A DNA stretch of 64,000 nucleotides from Methylobacterium radiotolerans JCM 2831 (GCF_000019725.1 NC_010505.1:1488001-1552000); one strand, 5' to 3'; counted from the first letter of the stretch, positions 51,245-60,404 are shown. The notes: a model not told the origin generated them from the letters alone. Program-made: numbers and translations.

Positions 51245-52159
51245 TCAGCCGGCGGCGATCCGCCGGCAATGCGCGAGGGCGGCGCCGATCAGGTTGTCGC
51301 TGGCCTCGGGCGTGCGGAACGCCGAGTGCGCCGACAGGGTGACGTTCGGCAGGCTCGCCAGCGGGTGATCCGCCGGCAGGGGCTCGACCGTGAACACGTC
51401 GAGCCCGGCCCGCGCCACCTGGCCGGTGCGCAGGGCCTCGACCAGGGCGGCCTCGTCGAGCACCGCCCCGCGGGCGGTGTTGATCAGCATCGCGCCGGGC
51501 TTCATCGCGGCGATCCGCGCGGCCGACAGGAAGCCGCGCGTCGCGTCGGTGAGGAGCAGGTGGAGCGAGACCACGTCGCTCTCGGCGAGCAGGCGGTCGA
51601 GGGGGACGAAGTCGACGCCGGGATGGGCCTTCGGTGTCCGGTTCCAGGCGAGCACCCGCATGCCCACACCCCGGCAGAGGCGCGCCATCTCGGCGGCGAT
51701 CCCGCCGAACCCGACGAGGCCGACGGTCTTGCCGGTGAGCTGGATCCCCTCCGTGCGCAGCCAGGATCCGGCGCGCATCGCCCGGTCCATCTCGGGCAGG
51801 CCGCGGGCGGCGGCCCACATCAGCGCGAAGGCGCACTCGGCGACCGCCGTGTCGCCGTAGCCCTTGATGGTGTGGACGGTGACGCCGAGCGCGTCCCGGA
51901 GCGCCTCCGGGTCCATGTAGCTGCGGGCGCCGGTGCCGAGGAACACGACGTGCTTCAGGCCCGCGCAGGCCCGGGCCACGTCGAGGGGGAGGGCGGTGTG
52001 GTCGATCACCGCGGTCTCGGCGCCGTCGAGGATCGCGGGCAGATCCTGCGGCGCGATGCCGGGATCCGCGTGGATCGCGAAGGGCGGGTCGTCGGGGCGC
52101 AACAGCCGCCGGGCCACCGCCGCCAGGGTCTCGCTGGCGTCCACGAACACAGCGCGCAT
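51245..52159 (-). CDS. D-2-hydroxyacid dehydrogenase family protein
   Basis: 304 residues from ATG 52159 (GGGAGA upstream); an ATG five codons earlier at 52174 has no site of its own. NAD(P)-binding KTVGLVGFGGIAAEMARLCRG with AWNRTPKAHPG, catalytic Arg region MLINTARGAVLDEAALVEAL, Glu in the following stretch, and His in TLSAHSAFRTPEASDN. These are the R-E-H set of the family. There is no ACT domain, unlike SerA at 2732. It reduces a 2-keto acid or oxidises a D-2-hydroxy acid (glyoxylate/hydroxypyruvate and related are common); exact substrate unknown. Confidence 0.85.
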   Translation of the reverse strand: MRAVFVDASETLAAVARRLLRPDDPPFAIHADPGIAPQDLPAILDGAETAVIDHTALPLDVARACAGLKHVVFLGTGARSYMDPEALRDALGVTVHTIKGYGDTAVAECAFALMWAAARGLPEMDRAMRAGSWLRTEGIQLTGKTVGLVGFGGIAAEMARLCRGVGMRVLAWNRTPKAHPGVDFVPLDRLLAESDVVSLHLLLTDATRGFLSAARIAAMKPGAMLINTARGAVLDEAALVEALRTGQVARAGLDVFTVEPLPADHPLASLPNVTLSAHSAFRTPEASDNLIGAALAHCRRIAAG

Positions 52160-52174
52160 CGGCGTCTCCCTCAT

Positions 52175-52200
52175 CCGGCCCCGTCCGGCCCCGTCCGGCC
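52175..52200. repeat. 10-bp tandem repeat in the dehydrogenase leader
   Basis: ccgtccggcc repeated at 52181-52190 and 52191-52200, with a partial copy before, just upstream of the dehydrogenase start. Confidence 0.7.
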
Positions 52201-52278
52201 ACGATGCGTCCGGTGCGCGGGCCGTGCCAAGGCCCGATCGGGGGATGCCGCCGTCCCGGCGCGCGGAGCGAAGACGGC

Positions 52279-53274
52279 TCAGCCCGCCAGGGTCAGGCAG
52301 AGCCCGAGGAGCGCCAGCACGAGCCCGCCCTGGAGCCAGCAGGCCGTCCGGTAGAGGGTCAGGGCCCGGGCGATGTCGTCGGCCGCGGCCGCGTCCCGGC
52401 CGTCGCCCATATGGGCGTCCGGGACGAGGGTGCCGTCGTAGACCCGCGGCCCCGCGAGCCGCAGGCCCAGCGCGCCGGCCATGGCGGATTCGGGCCAGCC
52501 GGCATTCGGCGAGCGGTGCCGGCGCGCGTCCCGGGCCATCGCCCGGAGCGCCCCGCGGGCGTCGGCGCCCCGCAGGGCCGCCGCCCCGGCGATCAGCAGG
52601 CCCGCGAGCCGGGAGGCCGGCAGGTTCACGCCGTCGTCGAGCCGCGCGGCCGCCCAGCCGAAGGCCTCGTAGCGCGGGCTGCGGTGGCCGATCATGCTGT
52701 CGGCGGTGTTGATCGCCTTGTAGAGGGCGCCGCCCGGCAGGCCGAGGCAGCCGATCCAGAAGGCCGGCGCCACGATCCCGTCGGAGAAGTTCTCCGCCAG
52801 GCTCTCGATCGCGGCCCGGCAGACCGCCGCCTCGTCGAGGCGGTCCGGGTCGCGCCCGACGATCATCGCCACGGCCCGGCGCCCCGCCTCCAGGCCGCCC
52901 GCGCGCAGGGCCGTCTCCACGGCGGCGACGTGCTGGTGCAGGCTGCGCTGCGCCGGCAGGCTGGCGCAGATCAGGCCGAGGAGGAGCAGGGCGGGGAGGG
53001 GGCCGGCGAGCCCCGCCAGCGCCGCGACGGCGAGGGCGGCCGAGCCGACCGCGGCGAGGAGCAGCGCCAGCGCGAGGCAGCCGGCGGCCCGCCGCCGGCG
53101 CGCCGAGCCGCGGTTGAGACCGCGCTCCAGGGCGGCGATCAGCCGGCCGATCCAGGTGACAGGGTGACCGGCCGCCCTGTAGAGCGCGTCGGGATAGCCG
53201 GCCGCCGCCTCGATCCCGAGGGCGACGGCGAGGACGGCGAGCGTGTCGGCAAACGTACCGGGCAGATGGACCAT
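52279..53274 (-). CDS. cbiB: Adenosylcobinamide-phosphate synthase
   Basis: 331 residues from ATG 53274. Joins aminopropanol phosphate (or its precursor) to adenosylcobyric acid, giving adenosylcobinamide phosphate; integral membrane protein. Motifs: YPDALYRAAGHPVTWIGRLI, AVCRAAIESLAENFSDGIVAPAFW, GGALYKAINTADSMIGHRSPRYEAFGWAAARLDD, SPNAGWPESAMAGALGLRLAGP. About 4-5 membrane helices. Its start codon overlaps the start region of the divergent cobD (shared 53266-53274), so the two genes are read away from each other from one point. The same enzyme is named CobD in the aerobic pathway. Confidence 0.93.
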   Translation of the reverse strand: MVHLPGTFADTLAVLAVALGIEAAAGYPDALYRAAGHPVTWIGRLIAALERGLNRGSARRRRAAGCLALALLLAAVGSAALAVAALAGLAGPLPALLLLGLICASLPAQRSLHQHVAAVETALRAGGLEAGRRAVAMIVGRDPDRLDEAAVCRAAIESLAENFSDGIVAPAFWIGCLGLPGGALYKAINTADSMIGHRSPRYEAFGWAAARLDDGVNLPASRLAGLLIAGAAALRGADARGALRAMARDARRHRSPNAGWPESAMAGALGLRLAGPRVYDGTLVPDAHMGDGRDAAAADDIARALTLYRTACWLQGGLVLALLGLCLTLAG

Positions 53275-54300
53275 TCGGTGTGGAGCGTTCCCGCGCGTGA
53301 GGTCGCCCCGATCGCGCATGGCGGCGATCTCGGCGGACTCCGACAAGCCTTTCCCGACGCGCCGGAGCCCTGGCTCGACCTCTCGACGGGGATCAACCCG
53401 GTCCCCTATCGCGTGCCCGCACTGGAGGCCAGCGCCTGGACGCGCCTGCCCGAGGCCGCCGAGGTCCGCGCCCTCCGGGAGGCCGCCGCCGCGGCCTACG
53501 GCGCGCCGGATGCCGACCACGTCGTGCCCGCGCCCGGCACCCAGATCCTGATCGAGACCCTGCCCCGGCTCCTGGCCCCGACCGAGGTCGCGGTGGTCGG
53601 GCCGACCTACGCCGAGCACGCCGCCGCCTGGGCGCGGGCCGGGCACGCGGTGGCGGAGGTCGCGGGCGTCGACGCCCTCGGGCAGGCCCGGGCGGCGGTG
53701 CTCGTCGATCCCAACAACCCGGACGGGCGGACCCACCCGCTGGCCGAGCGCCGGGCGCTCGCCGCGGCGCTCAACCGGCGCGGCGGCCTGCTCGTCGCCG
53801 ACGAGGCCTTCGCCGACCTGGAGCCGGTGGAGAGCCTGTGCCCTCACGTCGCCGCACCGGACTCGGCGCCGGGCCTCGTGGTGCTGCGCTCCTTCGGCAA
53901 GACCTACGGGCTCGCCGGCCTGCGCCTCGGCTTCGCGGTCGCCGAGCCCGGCACGGCGGCCCGGATCGCCGAGGCCCTCGGACCCTGGGCGGTGTCGGGC
54001 CCCGCCCTGGCGATCGGGCGCGCGGCCCTGTCGGACGCGGGCTGGCGCGCCGAGGCCGCCCGGGCCCGGGCCGCGGACGCGGGCCGCCTCGACCGGATGA
54101 TCGCCCGGGCCGGCGGCCGCGTCGTCGGCGGCACGTGCCTGTTCCGGACCGCCGATTTCCCCGACGGGCCGGACCTCTACCGGCGGCTGGCGGCGTCCGG
54201 GATCGCGGTGCGGCGCTTCGCCGGGCGCCCGGAGCGCCTGCGCTTCGGCCTGCCGCCCGACAGGGCGGGCTGGTGCCGGCTGTCGCGGGTGCTCAGGTAG
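53266..54300 (+). CDS. cobD: Threonine-phosphate decarboxylase (PLP-dependent, CobC/CobD type)
   Basis: 344 residues from ATG 53266. Makes (R)-1-aminopropan-2-ol phosphate from L-threonine phosphate for the cobalamin nucleotide loop. Class I/II aminotransferase fold: HGGDLGGLRQAFPDAPEPWLDLSTGINPVPY at the start, VVPAPGTQILIETLP, VLVDPNNPDGRTHPL, PLP lysine in SFGKTYGLAGLRLGF, Arg near RFAGRPERLRFGLP. Called CobC in aerobic bacteria. Divergent from cbiB with overlapping start codons; its stop overlaps the convergent MFS gene by 8 bp. Confidence 0.93.
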   Translation: MDHSVWSVPAREVAPIAHGGDLGGLRQAFPDAPEPWLDLSTGINPVPYRVPALEASAWTRLPEAAEVRALREAAAAAYGAPDADHVVPAPGTQILIETLPRLLAPTEVAVVGPTYAEHAAAWARAGHAVAEVAGVDALGQARAAVLVDPNNPDGRTHPLAERRALAAALNRRGGLLVADEAFADLEPVESLCPHVAAPDSAPGLVVLRSFGKTYGLAGLRLGFAVAEPGTAARIAEALGPWAVSGPALAIGRAALSDAGWRAEAARARAADAGRLDRMIARAGGRVVGGTCLFRTADFPDGPDLYRRLAASGIAVRRFAGRPERLRFGLPPDRAGWCRLSRVLR

Positions 54301-55468
54301 GCCGCGCCCCCGGCGGGTGCGGGTCGCGGGCCGCCACGATCACGGCCAGCGCCGAGAAGGCGAGGCCGACCGCGCAGACGCCCGGCCAGCCGACGAGCAG
54401 GAAGGCCTGCGAGCCGGCGTAGGCGCCGAGCGCCCCGAACACGAACAGGGTCGTGAACAGCACGGTGTTGATGCGGCCCCGCGCCCCCGGGACCAGCGCG
54501 TAGGCCCGCGTCTGGTTGGCGATGAGCGCGCCGTTCATGCCGATGTCGATGAGCAGCACGCCGAGCGCCACCGCGGCGAGCGACCAGGTGCCCCCCGCCC
54601 AGAGCACCGCGAAGGAGAGGGCGACCAGCAGGCTGCCGCCGAGGACGACGGGCTTCGCCCCCCGCCGGTCGGTGAAGCGGCCCGAGATCGGCGCCACGAA
54701 GGCCCCGCAGACGCCGATCACCCCGAACAGCCCGGCCCCGGCGGCGGTGAGGCCGAAGGGCGGCCCCTCGACCAGCAGGGCCAGGGTCGCCCAGAAGGCG
54801 TTGAAGCCCGCGAACAGCAGCGCCTGCGACAGGCTCGCCGTGCGCAGGACCGGCTGGCTGCGGGCGAGGTGGAGGATCGACAGCATCAGGGCGCGGTAGC
54901 GCAGCGGGTGCGTCTGCACCGTGTGGGGCAGGGTGGCCCGCGCGATGCCCGCCATGGCGAGCGCCAGCACGGACGCGACCAGGAAGACCGGCCGCCAGCC
55001 GAGATGCGCCCCCAGGAAGCCGCTCGCCGTGCGGGCGAGCAGGATGCCGGTGAGGAGCCCGGTCATGACCTGACCGACGATCCGCCCGCGGCTCGCGTCC
55101 GGGGCGAGTTCGGCCGCGAACGGGACCGCCTGCTGGGCCGCGCAGGACAGGACCCCGACCACCAGATGGGCGAGCGCGAGGCAGGCGAGGTTCGGGGCGA
55201 GGCCCACGGCGAGCAGCGCCAGGGCGAGGCCGAGGCACTGTCCCACGATCAGGGCGCGGCGCGGCAGGGCGTCGCCGAGCGGCACGAGCCCGACGATGCC
55301 GAGCCCGTAGCCGACCAGGGCCGTGGTCGGCACCCACAGGGCGGCGCGGTCGCCGAACTCGGCCACGATCAGGCCGAGCAGCGGCTGGTTGTAGTAGATG
55401 TTGGCCACGGCCCCGCCGGCGATCAGCGTCAGGCCGAGCCGGGCCTTCGCGTCGAGGGGCGTGGTCAC
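54293..55468 (-). CDS. MFS transporter (DHA1-like)
   Basis: 391 residues from GTG 55468; an ATG far upstream gives a 46-residue Pro/Ser/Arg-rich extension with no protein character. 12 membrane helices: TLIAGGAVANIYYNQPLLGLI at helix 1, GYGLGIVGLVPLGDALPRRALI at the helix 2-3 turn, GRIVGQVMTGLLTGILLARTASGFLGAHLGWRPVFL, ISGRFTDRRGAKPVVLGG, IDIGMNGALIANQTRAYALVPGARGRINTV. The NIYYNQP start and GRINT turn are typical of the YnfM/drug:H+ antiporter-like group. It may export a drug or small metabolite; substrate not assignable. The two halves are not equally loaded with charged loops, as usual. Confidence 0.82.
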   Translation of the reverse strand: MTTPLDAKARLGLTLIAGGAVANIYYNQPLLGLIVAEFGDRAALWVPTTALVGYGLGIVGLVPLGDALPRRALIVGQCLGLALALLAVGLAPNLACLALAHLVVGVLSCAAQQAVPFAAELAPDASRGRIVGQVMTGLLTGILLARTASGFLGAHLGWRPVFLVASVLALAMAGIARATLPHTVQTHPLRYRALMLSILHLARSQPVLRTASLSQALLFAGFNAFWATLALLVEGPPFGLTAAGAGLFGVIGVCGAFVAPISGRFTDRRGAKPVVLGGSLLVALSFAVLWAGGTWSLAAVALGVLLIDIGMNGALIANQTRAYALVPGARGRINTVLFTTLFVFGALGAYAGSQAFLLVGWPGVCAVGLAFSALAVIVAARDPHPPGARPT

Positions 55469-55802
55469 GGCTGGGTCGGGGGCAGGCAGGCACGCCGCCG
55501 CGGAAGGGCCATGGTCGGGTCCGTGTGGGGAGGGTGATCGGAGCCGCGAGCGATACGGGCGGAGCGCGCCGCCGGGCAAGCTGCGGCGATGCATCCCTGC
55601 CGGCACACCCCGGGGCCCTTCACCGGGGCCGACGGCGCACCATATGCATCAGACGCAGCCGGCGCTGCCCGCATGCCGGCGGGCGCCGCGGACCGGTGCG
55701 CCGGGCGACGAGCCTCGCGAGGTTTACGGACCGGACTACGAACGAGAGGGCGGTTTCGTTCCGCGAGAACGGCGCCGGGGCCGCCGCAGCAGGGAGTACG
55801 GG
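55469..55802. other. 334-bp spacer before a small plus-strand gene
   Basis: No gene supported: the frames crossing it are Arg/Pro/Gly-rich. A slightly AT-richer spot at 55638-55650 (catatgcatcag) could be part of a promoter for the divergent genes on either side; otherwise nothing seen. Confidence 0.45.
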
Positions 55803-55994
55803 ATGCCGAACTACCGCGTCGACTTCGCCAAGGAGATCCTCGGGGTGCCGTTCACGATCGGCTCGGTCGCGATCGCGCGGGCCCGCGATCCCGAGCGCGC
55901 CCGCCGCGCCGCGGAGCTGCGATTCGCCCGCCAGCACGGCGTCGGCGACTGGCGCGAGCGGGCGGACCTCGCCACGGTGGCCGAGCGGCTCTGA
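55803..55994 (+). CDS. Small hypothetical protein
   Basis: 63 residues from ATG 55803 with CAGGGAG 7-13 bases upstream; the long open frame upstream is not protein-like. The sequence has a well-formed alpha/beta pattern: MPNYRVDFAKEILGVPFTIG, then AIARARDPERARRAAELRFARQHGVGDWRERADL. The YRVDFAK-IL-VPF opening followed by an A-x-A-x3-A helix resembles small unknown proteins that recur in Methylobacterium, but I cannot name the family. Confidence 0.6.
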   Translation: MPNYRVDFAKEILGVPFTIGSVAIARARDPERARRAAELRFARQHGVGDWRERADLATVAERL

Positions 55995-56019
55995 CGGCGC
56001 GACCTTGACGGCGCGACCT
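55992..56019. repeat. 14-bp tandem duplication at the end of the small gene
   Basis: tgacggcgcgacct at 55992-56005 and 56006-56019, the first copy containing the TGA stop codon (55992-55994) of the gene. The duplication adds a second TGA in another frame. The rest of the gap to 56270 holds only the leader of the decarboxylase gene. Confidence 0.75.
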
Positions 56020-56270
56020 GACGACCGACCGCCCGGCTCCGTCGTGCGCCCCCCCGTCACACGATCTTCGTGCCGCTCCCGCACCCTGGGAGCTCCGCGT
56101 CGGCGACCGGTCAAGCTCTGGTCGCGGCGGCCGCGGCGCCGTAGAATGGCGGGCGGATCGGGACGCCCGGCGGCGTCCGGATCCGCTTCCGCCCGCGCCC
56201 GATCGACGAGCCGGCGTCGCGGGGCCGGCCACGTCTCGAATCCGGGTCGACAGGGGTCAGTGCGAAGGTC

Positions 56271-57680
56271 ATGGCGGCGATCTCCTTCTTCGGCGACCTG
56301 CTTCAGACCATCAGCGAGCGCGGCCGCGACCTGATCGGGATCGGCCGCGGCGACATGGGATCCCGGGCCAGCGCCGGCGACCTCGTGAAGCTGTGCGAGG
56401 ACCTGATCTCCCGGCGCGGCGAGGCCTCCGGGGTGGCGCTGGCCCGCCTGATCCTCGACCGCTACGCGAGCTTCGGCCAGGCCGAGCGCCACGCCTTCCT
56501 GCGGGCCATCGCCCTCGACTTCGACGCAGACCACGCCGCCGTCGACGAGGCGATCGCCGCCTACCGCGCCGCCCCCTCCCGCGCCCGCCTCGGCAGCCTG
56601 CACGAGGCCGCCGAGCCGCGCAGCCAGGAGCTGATCCGCCGCCTCAACCTCGCCCGCGGCGGCACGCTCAGCCTCGTGCGGATGCGCGAGGACCTGTTCG
56701 ACCTGCGCCGGGCGCTGCGCGCCGGCGACGAGGCCGACCCGGCCCTGATGGACGCCGTCGACAGCCTCGACTGCGACTTCGAGCACCTGTTCGCCTCGTG
56801 GTTCAACCGCGGCTTCCTGGTGCTGCGCCACATCGACTGGACGACGCCGGCGCACATCCTGGAGAAGATCATCCGCTACGAGGCGGTGCACGCCATCTCC
56901 GGCTGGGACGACCTGCGCGCCCGCATCGAGCCGCCGGACCGGCGCTGCTTCGCGTTCTTCCACCCGGCGCTCGCCGACGAGCCGCTGATCTTCGTGGAGG
57001 TGGCGCTCACCGACCAGATCGCCCCGGCGATCGCCCCGATCCTGTCGCAGGAGCGCAAGCCGCTGCAGCCGCACGCCGCCACCACGGCGGTGTTCTACTC
57101 GATCTCGAACTGCCAGAAGGGCCTCGCCGGCGTCACCTTCGGCAACTTCCTGATCAAGCAGGTGGTCGAGGACCTGACCCGCGAGGTCCCGACGCTCAAG
57201 ACCTTCGTGACGCTCTCGCCGGTGCCGGGCTTCGCCGCGTGGCTGGCGCGGGAGCGCCGGGCCGACAGCCCGCAGGGCCTGCTGCCCGAGGATGTCGAGA
57301 CCCTGCGGGCGCTGGACGACCCGGCCTGGCCGGCCGACAAGGCCCGGGCCGAGACGGTGCGCCGGGCGCTGATCCCGGCGGCGGCCGCCTATTTCCTGCG
57401 CGCCAAGAACGAGCGCGGGCGCCCCCTCGACCCGGTGGCCCGGTTCCATCTCGGCAACGGCGCGCGCCTCGACCGGATCAACTTCCTGGGCGACACGTCC
57501 AAGAAGGGGCTGGCCCAGTCCCACGGCCTGATGGTCAACTACCTGTACGACCTCGCCGCCATCGAGCGGAACCACGAGACCTACGCCAATCTCGGCACCG
57601 TGGTGGCGGCCCCGGCGGTGACCCGGGAGCTGCGCGCCAAGCTGCCGCCGCCCCGGGCCGTGGTGCTCGCCGAGGCGTAG
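56271..57680 (+). CDS. matA: Malonyl-CoA decarboxylase
   Basis: 469 residues. Converts malonyl-CoA to acetyl-CoA and CO2. Strong matches to the family: a helical N-terminal domain (FFGDLLQTISERGRDLIGIGRG, GEASGVALARLILDRY), then a GNAT-like domain with TTPAHILEKIIRYEAVHAI, YSISNCQKGLAGVTFGNFLIKQ, FVTLSPVPGFAAWL, and the signature FHLGNGARLDRINFLGDTSKKG with active-site-type H393. Ends GLMVNYLYDLAAIERNHETYANLG. Followed by the synthetase gene 118 bp downstream; the pair converts malonate to acetyl-CoA in rhizobial mat operons, although the transporter (matC) is absent here. Confidence 0.94.
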   Translation: MAAISFFGDLLQTISERGRDLIGIGRGDMGSRASAGDLVKLCEDLISRRGEASGVALARLILDRYASFGQAERHAFLRAIALDFDADHAAVDEAIAAYRAAPSRARLGSLHEAAEPRSQELIRRLNLARGGTLSLVRMREDLFDLRRALRAGDEADPALMDAVDSLDCDFEHLFASWFNRGFLVLRHIDWTTPAHILEKIIRYEAVHAISGWDDLRARIEPPDRRCFAFFHPALADEPLIFVEVALTDQIAPAIAPILSQERKPLQPHAATTAVFYSISNCQKGLAGVTFGNFLIKQVVEDLTREVPTLKTFVTLSPVPGFAAWLARERRADSPQGLLPEDVETLRALDDPAWPADKARAETVRRALIPAAAAYFLRAKNERGRPLDPVARFHLGNGARLDRINFLGDTSKKGLAQSHGLMVNYLYDLAAIERNHETYANLGTVVAAPAVTRELRAKLPPPRAVVLAEA

Positions 57681-57797
57681 GGACCCGGCTCTCCGGGCCG
57701 CACGGACGGCGGGCCGCCGCGGAAAGGGCTCGCCGAGTGGGCCTCCGGGCGGCTATGGGTGCGCGCGACCCACAGCCCGTGATAGCCCAGCCTCACG

Positions 57798-59327
57798 ATG
57801 ACGAACCACCTCTTCTCCCTGGTGCGGGACGGCGCCTCCGATCCCGCCAAGACCGCGCTCGAGACGCCGGACGGGCGCCGCTACGCTTACGCGGACCTGA
57901 TCGCCCGCTCCGGCGCCTACGCGGCGGCCCTGCGGGCCGCGGGCGTCGCGCCCGGCGACCGGGTGGCCGTGCAGGTCGAGAAGAGCCCCGAGGTGATCTT
58001 CCTGTATCTCGGCGCGGTCCGGGCCGGCGCCGTGTTCCTGCCGCTCAACACCGCCTACACCCCGGCGGAGATCGGCTACTTCCTGGGCGACGCCGAGCCC
58101 ACCGTGTTCGTCTGCGACCCGGGCCGGCGCGACGCCCTGACCGAGGCCGCCGCCGGCGTCCGGCAGATCTGGACCCTCGACGGGGCGGGCGGCGGCAGCG
58201 CCGCCGAGGCCGCCAACCGGGCCGCCAACCGGGCCGCCGATGCGGGCGCCGCCTTCGCGGACGTGCCCCGGGGCCCGGAGGACCTCGCGGCGATCCTCTA
58301 CACCTCGGGCACGACCGGGCGCTCGAAGGGCGCCATGCTGACCCACGACAACCTCGCGTCGAATGCCCGGACGCTGGTCGACTCCTGGCGCTTCACCGCC
58401 GACGACGTGCTGATCCACGCCCTGCCGGTGTTCCACACCCACGGCCTGTTCGTGGCGACCAACACGGTGCTGGCGAGCGGCGGATCCATGCTGTTCCTGC
58501 CCCGGCTCGACCCGAAGCTGATCCTGAGCCTGATGCCGCGGGCCAGCGTGCTCATGGGCGTGCCGACCTTCTACACCCGGCTCCTCAAGGAGCCGGGCCT
58601 GACGCCGGAGGCGGCCAGGGGCATGCGCCTGTTCGTGTCGGGCTCGGCGCCGCTGCTCGCCGAGACCCATCGCGAATGGCAGGCCCGCACCGGCCACGCC
58701 ATCCTCGAGCGCTACGGCATGACCGAGACCAACATGAGCACCTCGAACCCCTACGCGGGGGACCGGGTCGCCGGCACGGTCGGCTTCCCCCTGCCGGGCG
58801 TGTCCCTGCGGGTGGTCGATCCCGAGACCGGCGCGGCCCTCGGCTCCGACGCGGTCGGCATGATCGAGGTGAAGGGCCCGAACGTGTTCCAGGGCTACTG
58901 GCGCATGCCCGAGAAGACCGCGGCCGAGTTCCGGGCCGACGGGTTCTTCATCACCGGCGACCTCGGCAAGGTCGACGGCCGGGGCTACGTCCACATCGTC
59001 GGGCGCGGCAAGGACCTGATCATCTCGGGGGGCTTCAACGTCTACCCGAAGGAGGTCGAGACCGAGATCGACGCGCTGCCGGGCGTGGTCGAGTCCGCCG
59101 TGATCGGCCTGGCGCACCCGGATTTCGGCGAGGCCGTCACCGCCGTGGTGGTGGGCGGCGCCGGCTGCCCCGACGAGGCCGGCGTGCAGGCCGCCCTGGA
59201 GGGCCGCCTCGCCCGGTTCAAGTGCCCCAAGCGCGTCCTGTTCGTGGACGAGCTGCCGCGCAACACCATGGGCAAGGTCCAGAAGAACCTGCTCCGCGAG
59301 GCGCACGCGGGTCTGTACCGGGACTGA
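57798..59327 (+). CDS. matB: Malonyl-CoA synthetase (malonate:CoA ligase)
   Basis: 509 residues. An AMP-forming ligase making malonyl-CoA from malonate, CoA and ATP. P-loop AILYTSGTTGRSKGAMLTH (168-178 core), RYGMTETNMSTSNPYAGDRVAGTVGFPLPG (malonate-type MatB signature), GRGKDLIISGGFNVYPKEVETEI hinge, and C-terminal Lys in PRNTMGKVQKNLL (about K493). Residues 134-152 are a variable loop with a duplicated AANRA unit (12-bp DNA repeat at 58212-58235). Together with matA it forms a malonate catabolic pair. Confidence 0.93.
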   Translation: MTNHLFSLVRDGASDPAKTALETPDGRRYAYADLIARSGAYAAALRAAGVAPGDRVAVQVEKSPEVIFLYLGAVRAGAVFLPLNTAYTPAEIGYFLGDAEPTVFVCDPGRRDALTEAAAGVRQIWTLDGAGGGSAAEAANRAANRAADAGAAFADVPRGPEDLAAILYTSGTTGRSKGAMLTHDNLASNARTLVDSWRFTADDVLIHALPVFHTHGLFVATNTVLASGGSMLFLPRLDPKLILSLMPRASVLMGVPTFYTRLLKEPGLTPEAARGMRLFVSGSAPLLAETHREWQARTGHAILERYGMTETNMSTSNPYAGDRVAGTVGFPLPGVSLRVVDPETGAALGSDAVGMIEVKGPNVFQGYWRMPEKTAAEFRADGFFITGDLGKVDGRGYVHIVGRGKDLIISGGFNVYPKEVETEIDALPGVVESAVIGLAHPDFGEAVTAVVVGGAGCPDEAGVQAALEGRLARFKCPKRVLFVDELPRNTMGKVQKNLLREAHAGLYRD

Positions 59328-59336
59328 CGATCCGGC

Positions 59337-59356
59337 CGTCGGCGCCAGGGCCGACG
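59337..59356 (+). terminator. Hairpin after matB
   Basis: CGTCGGC (59337-59343), 6-nt loop, GCCGACG (59350-59356), 10 bp after the matB stop, followed by an A-rich aagc but no T run. A possible weak transcript end. Confidence 0.4.
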
Positions 59357-59503
59357 AAGCTCGGGCCCTGGGCCCGCCGTCCCCGCGCGCCGGGGCGGGA
59401 AGCCGGCCGCCGCGATCCCCGGCGCGCGGCGCCCCGGGTCGCTCCCGCTCCGCCCGTGCGGACGGTGCGGGAGGACCCGCCGGCGCCTGGACCGGGACCC
59501 GGA

Positions 59504-60295
59504 TCAGAGATTGTGCTGCGTCCGCTCGCCCTCCGGCGGCTTGTGCCCCTCCGGATCGGCCACCTTGCGCGCGGCGGCGTTGAGGTTGTCCGGATCGAGG
59601 GCGGTCTGGACGAACTCCCGGCCGATATTGGTCACCTCGCGGGCGTAGCGCAGGCCCTGGTCGCGGACCTCGTCGGCCCAGGGGCCGATGCTCCGGTCCT
59701 CCTGGCGGGTGCGCGGCAGCAGCGCGCCGAGGAGCAGGCCGGCGGCCACGCCGACCACGCCGACGAGGAGCGGGTTGTCGTCCACGAAGCGCTCGACGGC
59801 GGTGCGCCCGCGGTTGATCCCCGCGATCCCCTGGTTGGTCAGGTCGTCCAGCGCCCGCATGTTGCGGCGATGGAGGGCGCCGGCCCGCTCCCGGGCATCG
59901 TCGTAGGCCGCGGAGGCGCGGTCGCGGGCCTGGTCGGCCGCCCCGCCGAGGCGGTCGTTGATGTCGTCGGCGAGGCCCGACACGGTGCGGCGCGCCTGTC
60001 CGGCGAGCTCGGTGGCCCGGTCGCCCGCCGCCCGGATGCCGTCTTTCGCGGCCGCGGCGGCGTCGTGCCCGGCCGCGTCGTGCGAGCCCGTCGCCGCGCC
60101 GGACTGGAGCGGGTCGTGCAGGCCGCGCGGGTCCGGCCGGAGGGTGAAGTCGCCCGCGGCCGTGCCGGGCGCGCCCGGGTCGCCGAGGCCGGCCGGGTCC
60201 GGCCGCAGGCTCTTGTCGCCGCCGCCGTGCGGCATGCCCGCCTCGGCGGCGAGCTGCTCGGGGGTGCTGGAAGGAATACCCGGCTTGTCGGTCAT
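59504..60295 (-). CDS. ElaB/YqjD-like envelope protein, low-complexity N-terminus
   Basis: 263 residues. The first 90 are low complexity (GDKSLRPDPAGLGDPGAPG and a second FTLRPDPRGLHDP, an internal repeat). Then a helical stretch with heptad character (ATELAGQARRTVSGLADDIND, QARDRASAAYDDARERAGALHRRNM) and one hydrophobic helix (LLVGVVGVAAGLLLGALLPRTR) followed by a conserved-looking tail. Layout resembles ElaB/YqjD ribosome-anchoring or stress proteins. Last gene of the four-gene small-envelope-protein operon running from 61769 on the minus strand, after a 109-bp gap. Probable stress-related role by context. Confidence 0.65.
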   Translation of the reverse strand: MTDKPGIPSSTPEQLAAEAGMPHGGGDKSLRPDPAGLGDPGAPGTAAGDFTLRPDPRGLHDPLQSGAATGSHDAAGHDAAAAAKDGIRAAGDRATELAGQARRTVSGLADDINDRLGGAADQARDRASAAYDDARERAGALHRRNMRALDDLTNQGIAGINRGRTAVERFVDDNPLLVGVVGVAAGLLLGALLPRTRQEDRSIGPWADEVRDQGLRYAREVTNIGREFVQTALDPDNLNAAARKVADPEGHKPPEGERTQHNL

Positions 60296-60404
60296 GGCGC
60301 TGTCCTCAAATGTCGGTCTCGGCGGCCCGCCTTCGGCGCCGGTCCGCCCGGTCGTCCGCCCGGGCGCGCGAGGTGTCTCGTCCCGGATCCGGACGGGTCG
60401 GTCC

